From: Balanoglossus misakiensis
Lineage: Eukaryota > Hemichordata
Assembly: GCA_040954595.2 (NCBI GenBank)
Contig: CM082577.2
Location: 9,610,001 to 9,674,000, forward strand
Direction of reading: 5' to 3'
DNA: 64,000 nucleotides
Position 1 is the stretch's first letter. Every line of letters starts with the position of its first letter. Position numbers and translations under genes: made by a program. Below are positions 42,401-54,400 of the stretch, in pieces. Under the pieces are notes generated by a model that had not been told where the DNA came from, did no database searches, and saw only the letters and a list, made by a program, of their open reading frames with translations.

Positions 42401-45400
42401 CTCGTCGCCGTAAAGCGATTTTCAATTTTCGCTTTTTACTCAGGAGCGGCGGGGTCCGGACCATTGTATCATGCTAAATTGTCCAGTTTCAACAGATTAT
42501 CATTTCCTTTTCTTTGCGAGTGAGTCGAGTTGATTGGGCCGCTGAGGGTTTCAACTCGTGAGAACATCACTACATAAAGAGAGAGAGATCATGTCTCACT
42601 CACTTGAGAGACTTAAACTTAACTCGCGTGTTGACATAAAGTTAATGTCTTGTGAATGAAGGACCTTTAATTCTGTCTCCACACCGCGGCAGCTGGGAAT
42701 CTCGTGGGAATTTTGTCAAGGACTGTTTGTTGGCTTTTGTGTGAAACATTTAAATCTTTTAATACAGGTATACACCTACATGTAACATGGTGCCTCTAAC
42801 ATACCAGTGTAACGAATCTGGTTTTTGCCAGTTTCACTGGACCGCATTGTAAAGACATGCATCACACATATTAGTTTCCTTGATTGTCAGCCGCTGGTGT
42901 TAGGTGTTCATTCAAGAATGTCTGACAATAGACCAAATCAGTCATATTTTCTATACAACGTGGCTCTTTATTGCATAGCTTGGCCCACTTTAATCAGATG
43001 CTCAATGCATGCCAGAGGTCAAAACAAGTAAGGTGATGTTTCTACAGAAGAACGTCATTGCTACATTCAAAATGGTGTTGTGCTGAGTGTATTCATTCTA
43101 AGTGACAGAATTAGAATTTAAATGTACAGTGTTCAGCTGCAGTTATAGGGGAATTAGTGCAGAAACCTGAGTTTACACGTATGTCAATTAGGAACCCCAA
43201 TACTGTAAATGTACATCAATACAGACCACACATTGCTATAGCAATTGCTTTGTGTTCAGTTGATACTACAGGTTAATTTACGTGGGGGATGAAAATTAAG
43301 TTCATGTACCGTGTATATCATGTATTATAATATGATTGGTGTGAATCTAGCTCGCTGATTGGCTGGAGCCGGGGTTTATATTCTCGACAAGAAGACCTAG
43401 TACCTGGACCCTGAACAGTGAATAGTTTTTTAAAAAGTCACCGAAATAGAACACGTAGAAGAGAACGCACCTGAATAGAACGCACTTTCCACATTCTATT
43501 GGCGGTGGCATAAAATCGCGTGACTTTAGAAATTCTAGAACGCGTTTGCACCAGCACAGCTTGCGTGTTCTGGAACAGTGCCCGACGAGGCCCTAGAACT
43601 AGCACGATTTATCCCCAACCAAACAACGGATTTGAAAACATGAAATTGTTTATCTTTATCAAGCAAAATCATATTATAATGAGGTTATAAACGGTGCGCT
43701 CGGGTATTTGGTACGGATATAAGACCTCTCAGGAGAGAGGCTACGCTCGGTGATTATTTCCCACCAAATATGCTAATTTTCACCTGAGAGGTCTTATATC
43801 CGCAACCAAATACCCTCACTAGCCGTTTATAACCTCTAAATACAGTGCACTTGCCAATGCCAATTGGTTTCAATTTTTCCCATCAGAAAGACCAGACACT
43901 TTTCTCATTCAACATCTTCTGTGAAGGTGCACTTGAAGCGAATCTTTCACGTGTATTTAAATGTACTATTGTTTACAACATTACAGTAGTTTTAATCGCG
44001 ATGGATTGACCATGGTTCTGATACACATTTTCTTTGGGATTATAATGTATGTTGGGTTTAGAGAGGAGCTGAAGTCTTTTCTTTGGCAAACCATTACACT
44101 CTGCTGATTATGGCTGAAGAGTCTGTTTTTGCCCCAGGGTACCAAGTACGTGTACATGTGCATGTACACTTGGCAGTATATAAAAAAAGGGAAACATGCT
44201 TTATTGCCTTTTCCCACTACCTAATAATGACTCAGCTGGTTGGTTGACGCATGGCCGTGATCACCAACAAATGTGGTTGAATCTGACCGTGAAGGAAAGT
44301 TTTCTGAGAATTGTTGTGGTTTTTATGAATATTCATGAATTGATTGCATACAAGCTTCCAGATGAATAGTTTTCACTTGAACATGGACAAAGAGAAGACA
44401 CAAAACAGAGAATAGTCAAAAGACATATTCCATGAAGTGTATTACCAACAAATTCTGCATAATGCTGGGTTGCATTATATGTGGGTGTCATGGAGTGACT
44501 AATTGGTGAATGACTTCTTCGAAGCTTCAAGACCGCACCGAATATTCTGCACAACTTATTTAGATCTCCATTGCAGCATTCGCGAAATCAGACGAAGGCT
44601 CTATTCAATTTCCTTTGTATGACTTGAAAGCAAAATGTGCCAGATCATCAGGTCGGGAGATATGATTAGCTTTATCAGACGACTGGCACGCCACTTTTCT
44701 TATGATTTTGAGCACACACACAAAAAATGAATTTTGATAGATTAAACATTAAACGCTGCCGCACCATAAGTGGATCAGGATGATCTGCAAGGATGAAAAA
44801 ATTAGGTTAACCGGTTTTCATGGCGTGTGATGCATAATGCAAGGTTGATATGAAATAATAAATGGACAGAAAAACTATCAACTTGCTGTGCTCTCAGTAG
44901 AGTCCCAGATGGAGATGCATTCTGTATCTATTTGATGTTTCACAGTTGTATAGCTATTTATATTCTTTGTGTGTCTACCATATAAAGCACCATACCATTT
45001 GCTGACTTTAAATTGACTGTATTATAATATTTACATCTATTGTATGTTTTCTGCCGTATGTTGCCATTTAGATAAAACCTGACTAAGATTAAATATTAAA
45101 CCATTCAGAACAGACATAGTGGTATCCGTATAGAGAATAAATATGAATTGTTCAGGCTGTTTAAAATTTTGAGGGCATGCAATTGTCTAGACTGGAAAAC
45201 TTCAAAAGTATGATTTGAAAATTGTCAGCTGGTCAAGCTGAATTAAATAATTAACAATATTCACGATGAAATGAAAATTTCTGGCATAGTGTCTGTCGGT
45301 AGCATTCAGGTATCAAGAAAGAATGTTGATTGTCTCTGTAGAAATATAATTCGATTAGAAAGTGCTCCGTTCACGCGAGCAGATGTATGAAGGATGCACG

Positions 45401-48400
45401 AAATGTTGAAAATTCCTGTGGGAAACATATGCTGGTATTATGCTCTTCCTCAAGAAAACCAACACAATCTATCGGTGTTACCAACAAGGCTTTTCATGAA
45501 CGTGGGGTTATTCATAATTCAGGTAGAAAGGCCCAGGGTCATATTTTTGAAACCTAATGCAGGGTGTCCATTTAATTACTTCTGTCACCTGAGAATAGCG
45601 CTTTCGCAAAGATGTGGGCGAGTGGTGAAAAACCCGATCCTGCCCACACTGTTAGAACAGTTGCAATTTGGAGTTAACAGGAACTCAATATCCGTCACTT
45701 TACTGTGCCCTCTCCACAGCGGTAAAACTTCAAACCACATTTCTCATGGCCGCAAGTGTTTGATGTTACGGCAGAAATTTTGAAAATTCATGCAGAGGAT
45801 TATCTGTGGAGTCTGTTTTCTGTTGGCATCATGTAGCCGGTATGTATAAATGAAGTAGATGGTGCAGATGCCCTTTCATATTCAGACGGCACTACTATAC
45901 AGAGTTACAAAAAGGATGGCCTAGGCAGTATATCAACTGTATAATCTGATAAATTATGTTTTAGGGTTTGGCAGGTATCGTGTGGACAGCTGACTGTCAC
46001 GGTTTCAGATGGTGCAAGTCACACTTGTAGATCAGTAGAAATCAGGAGAATCAGATTAGTGTAGCTACAGCAACATAGTTGTTCACATGCATGTTCAAGG
46101 TCTTGTATTTACAAACAGTGAACCGTGGTTATCCACAAGCTTTCCATGCAGCAATGATACAAAACTGAACAAATGTATATCAGAGACACACATTTTATGT
46201 CAGTTTGTAACATTTAGCCAGTATGTGCAATGTTAGTTACCGAAGTGATTGGTGCCTGTTCTGTACTCGTTGCCGTTTTGGTGGTATCATGGCTATTAAC
46301 CCCTGAACATTTGCAACCCGGATACTTCTGGGCAAGTGTCTTAGCAATTCTGGAAAAATTTGATGAGTTGACACCATTTATTTGAAATAAAAAAAGTCGG
46401 GCGTCTTCTTTTACTGACACTGTCTGCTTTTATCGACGTTGCATACAAATTGTGTGTCACCTACCGTTTGAAACATTTCTAAAAAGAGGGCATAAAAGGT
46501 GAAGGTTTAATCAAATGTTATCACACATTTATAGATGCGCCCACGTTGCTTGTATTAAATTTGAAACACCATTTATTTCACTGCAGTTTTCAATTACAGT
46601 AGTGTGACATTTCAATTTGAGAATGTACAAAGTATAAATATATTATTCCAGCCCCCGTGTGTTATTGCTGAAAGAACGGCAGCAGTGCTATTAAAATGAT
46701 TTCTTTAAGTGGTGCATGGCACTTACTTGTGAAGACGCATGTGTAATTCTCATCATTAAAAGTACAATCACAACTGTAGTTTGTCATCATGTTGGAAGCT
46801 TGAAGATTTAAAATGCCGTTTGTATCCCGGCCTGAATAAATGAAGGCCTTCATACAGTTGAGATATGTTGAATGAAAATTCTATCTTCGGAGATAAATTT
46901 ATTTAAACCTCGTAATTCAAGTTTATCAAAGGCTTACTCATCATCTTCATGAAATAATAATTTTATCAAGCTCGCAGTGGGCGATTTTGACCCCGACAAT
47001 ACATGCAAAGTAATCGTCTGACAGAAATACATGTGTATTACTCGATCACAGTCACATATCCATGGTCAAGGACACACAAACTGCTAAAAGCAACAAAGTC
47101 ACTGGCCCTCCGCTTAATCGTGGTTATTTTAGTTTCGCTTGGTAGAATCTGACTTTATGCTGTTCTGCACATTGAAATGCTCAATTACTGCAGTTGTCAC
47201 AGCTCAGCTCACATCATGTATATGGACACGATGAACATATACTTCAATTGCTAAATTTTTGGTCAATATCCATGTACAAGGTTGGAGTTGTTTGTTAACA
47301 ATGATGCATAATTGCACATATGTCATTGAACAGAAAACATCTATCTTTAAGGAAACTATCATGGTAAAAAAACACCAAAATAATGTCATTATTAGTTCAC
47401 TTTGTCCCTACATGTATGTTCACATCTGTGATTACCAGTCCAGTCATAATTTACATTTATTTGCAGTTTATAACCAAAGATAAACTGATTTGTAGGTAGA
47501 AAGTAATAACTGTTCCACCCGTAATTCTAGACACTTACAAAACCAACTCTTTATGATGGAATCACTTAAATGTCTCATTAATCATATAAGATCCATGCAT
47601 GTACATGTACTTATCTGAAAAGGAGGAACTCATAAATATTACAGTTTATGAAACTCTTTACATTACAATGTAAGATCATATTCATTGGAAACCTCGTCAA
47701 TGTCCACACAGAGATGATCATCTTTGGGTTGTCATGGCACCCATCACCTACTGGGTATCATTCATGTTAGAATGATTGTCACAAACTACACTTCTTGTCT
47801 TGCTGTGTTGCATTCACACTGTTCAAAGCGTCAGACGATAAATTGAGATTGGAATTCTCACCAATTCTCCTAAATTTTTAAGACTGTGTGTATTGTATCG
47901 ATTCTTTCACCCTTTTCGTGTGATCAATCAAAATTGCCTCCATCGCTCTGCGTACAATGTACTGTCGTGTGCTGCATTTGAATTTTCCATCAATGTGAGC
48001 CCACAGGAAACAAGTCCCATAAGCACTTCCTGTGTCCACATTTGCAATGGCTATTCAGCAAGGAGTACCCCCCTTTCCCCTGCAGATATCCACATTATGT
48101 CGGTGACCAGCTAAATTGGGATCACAGTGAGCTCAGTGTCTACCCGTGTATTGAATATAGAGCTGGATTGATCGATATACGCGTAGTACGAACTACAGCA
48201 ATGGCAGGGTTTCTTTCAGCTCTCCAGCTTCAAGTGGGTTTCCAATGATCGTTATTTGCTTCCGCAATTGAAGCATTCTCGGATCGTAGTCCTGTATGAT
48301 TGCATGCCTCTTTTAAAGAGGGCAGGATGTGTTAACCATGTTTTCACCAGACCGAAGAACAAATATGCTACGTGCATTATACCTTTCCCACGCAGTGCAT

Positions 48401-51400
48401 TTGTATCTGTTTTGGAAATTCTTTATTAACTCGATCATTATATTGTCTGATCCTCTTGGCTTGCTTTAATTGGTCGGCCTGTTATTGCAGGAAAATTCCC
48501 TGCCCAATGCATAGACCAGCTGAAGGAATGAAACCCCTGGTGCATTTGATATTATGATTGAAAACTTATAATAGTTCCTAAGTTTTTGAATGCCCTGATC
48601 GTCTGAAATTGTTGAGTTCTTTGCTGATGAGGACATATTTGACACACAGCCTAATTGTTTTTGTCTTACTAAGCCATTGCTTAGGATGTTAACCAAAGAC
48701 CACATATCTCTCACACAGATCACAATGTTGTTACAGATGCGCAGGACCAACAGGTCATCAACGTTTCATTTCTGTATGCAGTGTAACCAAAACTGGAGAA
48801 CCTGTATGAGCAGAGACTTCCAGTGCATGCAGGATGCAGCTGAGTTTTGGTGGCCAACACAGCCAATTGTGTCCTCATTTAACCACCTTTAACAGCTGTC
48901 AACACATGTTGTCCTGAAGTTGCTGTTTTATTGCCCAGCCTCGAGGGCACTGGCCAGGCGTATAAAATCTCGCCTGAACAAACACATACTGCAACAGCTG
49001 AGATAGAGCTGTACATGTACCTGTATCTATTGGTTTTTTAAAGGCCATCAAATTGCTATTCTGTTCATTCCTAAGACAACACGGCAGAATCCCCGGCAGA
49101 CACATCCTGTCCACTGACAGAGAAGATTAAATTTACACGTCCAACTTTGCCATCACAACTTGTTTGTGCCTTTGAATTTATGTTATTCAATCTTCTGCAA
49201 CAGGACACACTTTGGTATTTGCCATAAAAATGACGCACTTGTATCATGTGCAGAATCTTAATGAAAAGTCCACAATCCGAAAAAAAAATTGCATCTGTCT
49301 TGTTACTCGAGAACGTACAAGGTGGTGCAAATAGGAGAGTGCGGCAGATGAAATTACAGCAACTGACGTTATTTGTAGTTTCCTAAATATTACTAACAGC
49401 TATGAAAATCCACGTAGCCCTGGGGGTTATAGCATCAGATATGAATCATTCAATTGACTCCAAAACTCTACAAAAGCTGACATTTACAGTGGTTTGTAGT
49501 GCCCATCTCTGTTGCCCAGGATCTGTATTAAGTTTTCAGAAAGCAAGCCTAATCTTATATCAATTTATTAGGCGTTTGTATTGAGTTTTGAAATTTTCTG
49601 CAATGAGTGACGTCATTTGACTAGGGGGAAAGGCATTCATGGTAAAATGGTAACTACCAAAACGTTGTGACTTAACAGTGGTACTGAATTTTGCCTGCAA
49701 GAATTTTATGGCAAACTGTGGTTAGTTTCATTTCTTGCAGCAGGTACATTGTACATGTACTCTACTTGGTGCAATGGAATTAGAAAGTTCAATTTCCCTT
49801 TTAACATTCCATTTTTCCTATGAAACGTCATTTCAGTATTTTAGCTCTGATGTTGTGCATAGGCGTAGCTGAGGATCAGTTAAAGGGACAAAGTCTCTCT
49901 CTCGCTGCCCCTTTTCAATTAAACGTGTGTTTGTTATGTTGTACGTGCTCTAGAACAGATTTGAACTGATGGCATATTTCACACAATAAAAAGCGAAAGA
50001 ATGGCAAAATACAACCACAGAGTGTTTACAGTGTATGAAAAATGTCAGATCGATTTGATCAGCGGTGTGATCTATTGGTTTTGCACAAGGCTAGCATTAA
50101 TTAATTATACCTAAATGTAATTGACTCTGGCAGATGCTGAACTTGAACCGCGGGCTGACCTTCGCTGTGCAAATTAGAAGTCCATTTACCGGTTTCTTAT
50201 CGCCCCCATGTGTCGTGTTGATTTTTGCTTCCCTTGATGACGTTCCGATTAAAGTGTTTGCCACTCAATTGCCACGGGCAAGGTTAGGATAGTGGCTCGT
50301 AATCAGGGATTATGTCGGCCTCTCGCTTAAAGGGACAAAGTCTCTCTCTCGCTTCCGTTTTTCCATTAATTTTGTTTGATACATTAACACACTGTTTATG
50401 TTATTCTACATGTAGCTATATAGTGAATCAACGTTCAACCACACAAAACTTCCTTCCCACTTGTATGATATGAGAGTAAAAACTCGCCCAAAATGAATAA
50501 ATAGTAAAGAACGATTATTCATTTTGGCGAGTTTTTTCACTCTCCTTTCTATAAGAGGTATGGAAGTTGTGTGTGATGGAACGTTGATTCACTATATATC
50601 CACATGTAGAATAACAACCGGTGTATAATTAATGGAAAAAAGGGCAGCGAGAGAGAGACTTTGTCCCTTTAATGGCCATTCTCCCAGTTGTTGTAGATAT
50701 GCCACAGTCACTGGAGTGACTGTGATGTAGCCTTTGAGTTCAACTTCCCGGCCCTTGCGAACATTCGTACGCTGTTTCTCTTGAGAAAAGGCACTTTATA
50801 AATGGGTCCACCTTCTGGCAAAAGCCTGTCAATTTCAACAATCCCAGGAATGGAGACTTGTATCGGAAAAAACGGGACATTTTTAACCTTTTCTACGTTA
50901 TGTTATTCGGTGTATACAATCAGTCGAAGGAATAAACACAGTGGAATGTGATCTGTGGCACTGTGCGTTGCCGTGACGCTTGGCTGTAATCCAGATTTGC
51001 ATGTAAAAATCTTGGCAAATGTTCTTTGTAGGCTGTTATCTGCCGTCCAAATCACAGATAAATTTGCCTGACTGTATACTCATGCTATAAACAACATTCC
51101 GGCATTGTTTTGGATAATTTTTATTCACCTCACATTCTTTATGTTGTTCTGTCGTCTGAAATCAACCGACTCGCTCTCCGCCAGATCAAGAAATAGTGAA
51201 ATATGGTACATACTCAATAAACAAGTAAACATTTGCATATTCAGACAACAACAGCATTGGTGTGAGAAAATTAAAAAAAATGGATGGTAACCATCAGTAT
51301 TATATACAGTGTGCAAGAATCCAGAACAGAATATGTGTTTAAAGTGTCCCAAGGCAGGTTGTGGTTTGAACTGTGACTTCTGTTCGCTGTGGTCGCCTGT

Positions 51401-54400
51401 ACCATATTTATTTAAATAGATTGATGACGTCGCCCAAAATCACTATCACCACAGGAAGACAGAAAACGAATTTAATCTGAATGCTGGGCAGAATACAAAA
51501 TGATATGCTCCATGAATTTGTTAGATGAAATCCCCCTCTCCTCAAAAAAAAAAAAAAAAAAAAACTCCCTGCAGTTTTCCATTTTTCAATATCATTCAGC
51601 TGTCTTTCCATAAATGTTTAACTTCCTCGTGAATTTTTATGACCAATACTTCAAAAACATAAAACATTACAGACAATCTGCTAAACTGGCACGTTTTGTA
51701 AAGTCAGTTCTGTGGAATGAAACACTTTATGGTCCATATATTCATCCCTTTCACTTGTCTTGTTAGAATTAGAGCCCCATATATCTCTCACACCTGAGAT
51801 GTGGTTTATGCTCCGATACCCGAGTCTAGCTGCATAATAAAATAATTACATGACGCCAGGCAGAATTAATACACTGTTTCGTATAATTGCCGCTTCAAAA
51901 TTTTATTCCAGTGTTGAAAATTTACGACGACGTTGAGCAGCTTTAACATTTTGTGTCGATTGCATTCCAGTTCTGTTGTCAACATGAGGGCAATTACATG
52001 AATTAAAGGGACACTGGCTGTCACTTTAAATAATATTTTAAATATTTTCATTCTGTGTATGCACTAGAGTTTCTAGTTCTACTTCATAAACATAATGACT
52101 TGCCCTGTATTAATCTTGTCATCAGCAACGTTGTAATTGAAAATTTAATTTTGGTATGTACTAAAAATTCAAATGTCAACAATATCCTACACATACATGT
52201 ACAGGTATACATATTTGGCATTTGTACATGCTTTAAAAACAGGTAGTTGTTGCACGAATCAAAATAGTGAAATAATCATTAAAGTTACTGCTTGTGTCCC
52301 TTTAAAGGTTAAACTGTACCATAGTATAATACTAAAAACTTGCATTCCCGTTTAAACCAATTCTGTCGTATATTTCATCATACAGGTCATAACCTTGTTT
52401 TCCACTGGGAATTTTTAAGCACAGCAATATTATCCGTGACCTGTATTTTAGAGAAATGAGGTCATACCTGGTGTTTATTGTTTCAGCTGTTTGTGAGTTA
52501 GGGTCAGCAACTTAGCTTCCTTCAGATACAAAATTGTCAGAGTGAAATAGTTTCCATTGATTGATAGCTGCAAGAGGGTAAGATGTGATAGCTAGGGTCA
52601 TTTTGCTGCTACTATTACTACTTGTGGCTACAACCTTGCATGAACTATTACAGAAACTGTAAGCTTATTTAATTCAGAAAAATAAAATAAACATTTTTTT
52701 CTGCTTTTTTGTGCATTTTCCATAAATGCAAAATCAAAAAACGCATTGGAGAAAGTGATGTATTTTCTCGCAGTTTGTATTGGCTTGTAAACTAGTAGTG
52801 CCACTTAAAAATGCCTGGAATTTGAACCATGTACATTAATTTGATTGTGAAGTATTGCAGCTATGCATATTTACGAGTTATTTTTGTGTCTGGATAAAAA
52901 TAAAAAATGTATCTTTTTTTAATTTATCATAAGTGCAGGTATTTGAGCAACACAGCAGAGTTACAAATGTGATCTACATTATGAGGGACGTGTAGTTCTC
53001 TGTGACCATGGTGTCAGTTCGATCTGTCGACAGAATACTGATGCTTTTTGGTTTTCATTCGTATTAGACATAAGAACTCTGCAGCATCATTTGGTGTCTG
53101 TCAACATAGGTAATCCCTCGGTTGGCTGCAAGTGGTCATTAGGGAAAAACAGCGGAATTGATTTCGCTGCGCCATCTAGACTTTAAGTACAGTAAAAAGG
53201 ACTTATGGTTGCGTTTTGTCGTTCCGTATCTGGCTCCGCATCTCTGATGGAATCTCGCTCCCGGCCTCTAATCCCCTCAATCAAACCTGTCACATATTTT
53301 ATCTCCCGCGATTATCTCGGGCTTCGGCGTCTAAATTGAGATGATCTGCTGTTTTTTACGGGCCCTGCTCCTTGAGATGCAGCTGCGTTCTCCTGGATGA
53401 GGATTAAAGGGGATCTGTTTGAGACGAGCGATGCTTGAAAGTGATATGTATGAAGGAGTGCGCCGTGCCTTGGTGTTTGATCGGGCATTTCATTTCATTT
53501 TGTCACAAGGGGATGTTTGGCATTCTAATGTTTTGGGATAACATAGAGAATGGATGTCAAGGAAGAAATCGCACACTAAGATGGATACTGTTCATTTTCC
53601 ACACTTCCAGCTGAGCTTTGACATCCCTGGAAAATGTGTGTGTGTCAAACTCTTGAAAGCAATTCAGTGGGAATGAGGAGAGATTGCAACCTTTGACCCT
53701 CATCAGATGAGAAACTGGGCGAACTGAATGAAAATAACTGCAACATAATTGTGGATTTGCTGTAGTCGAAAACCATGTTTGGTCAGCAGATATTTTCTCT
53801 GGGTGAAATTCATAAAATAATAACAAGGAATAAGCAGTGCCATCGTTAACTCGTGTTGCAACATGTTTTGTGAAATGATCATTAGCTATTTTAATCCATG
53901 ATGTGGTCATTGATATCCTAAAAACAAAATTGAAAATTTTGAGTTGGCAAGGAACGTTGTATGGATATTGATGGATTCTGATAAGATTAACAATCATGAT
54001 ATGTCTGTAGATAAGGATCACTGGCCAAATTGGAACTCAAATTTTTCTTAATTTTACCGGCTACGTGCAGCAATTCACCGTGAGACTGTAATGATTTCTG
54101 TCTGCCTCGTCCCATATACCGGACAATGCATTGGAACCTAATTTCAATCAGTCGTCATACAGGATAGTTGCCTCGTCTCATTTACATCATTATGTCATCC
54201 GCCGGTCGACAGGTTTAGTACTCTGCGTATTACAGGGTTCCTTCAACCGTGGAGATTCACCATCAAAGAAATTGCTAAAGCCCAAGATGTGAATCATAAT
54301 AAACTACACTGTGCATAGAAGTTACAGCGTGCAGTCTGACGCAGATTTAAGGATGTACGCGCAGAACATAAACCGGAAAACTGCGCGCGCCCGGTCTTTT

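Noticed and set aside
45394-45783. 129-codon plus-strand frame
   Set aside because: No domain, no promoter or splice signals that stand out; likely chance.
51544-51564. Poly(A) tail of a retrogene or LINE
   Set aside because: No coding remnant, SINE body or target duplication is visible next to the A-run.
53557-54021. 154-codon minus-strand frame
   Set aside because: No recognised motif; AT-rich intron sequence.
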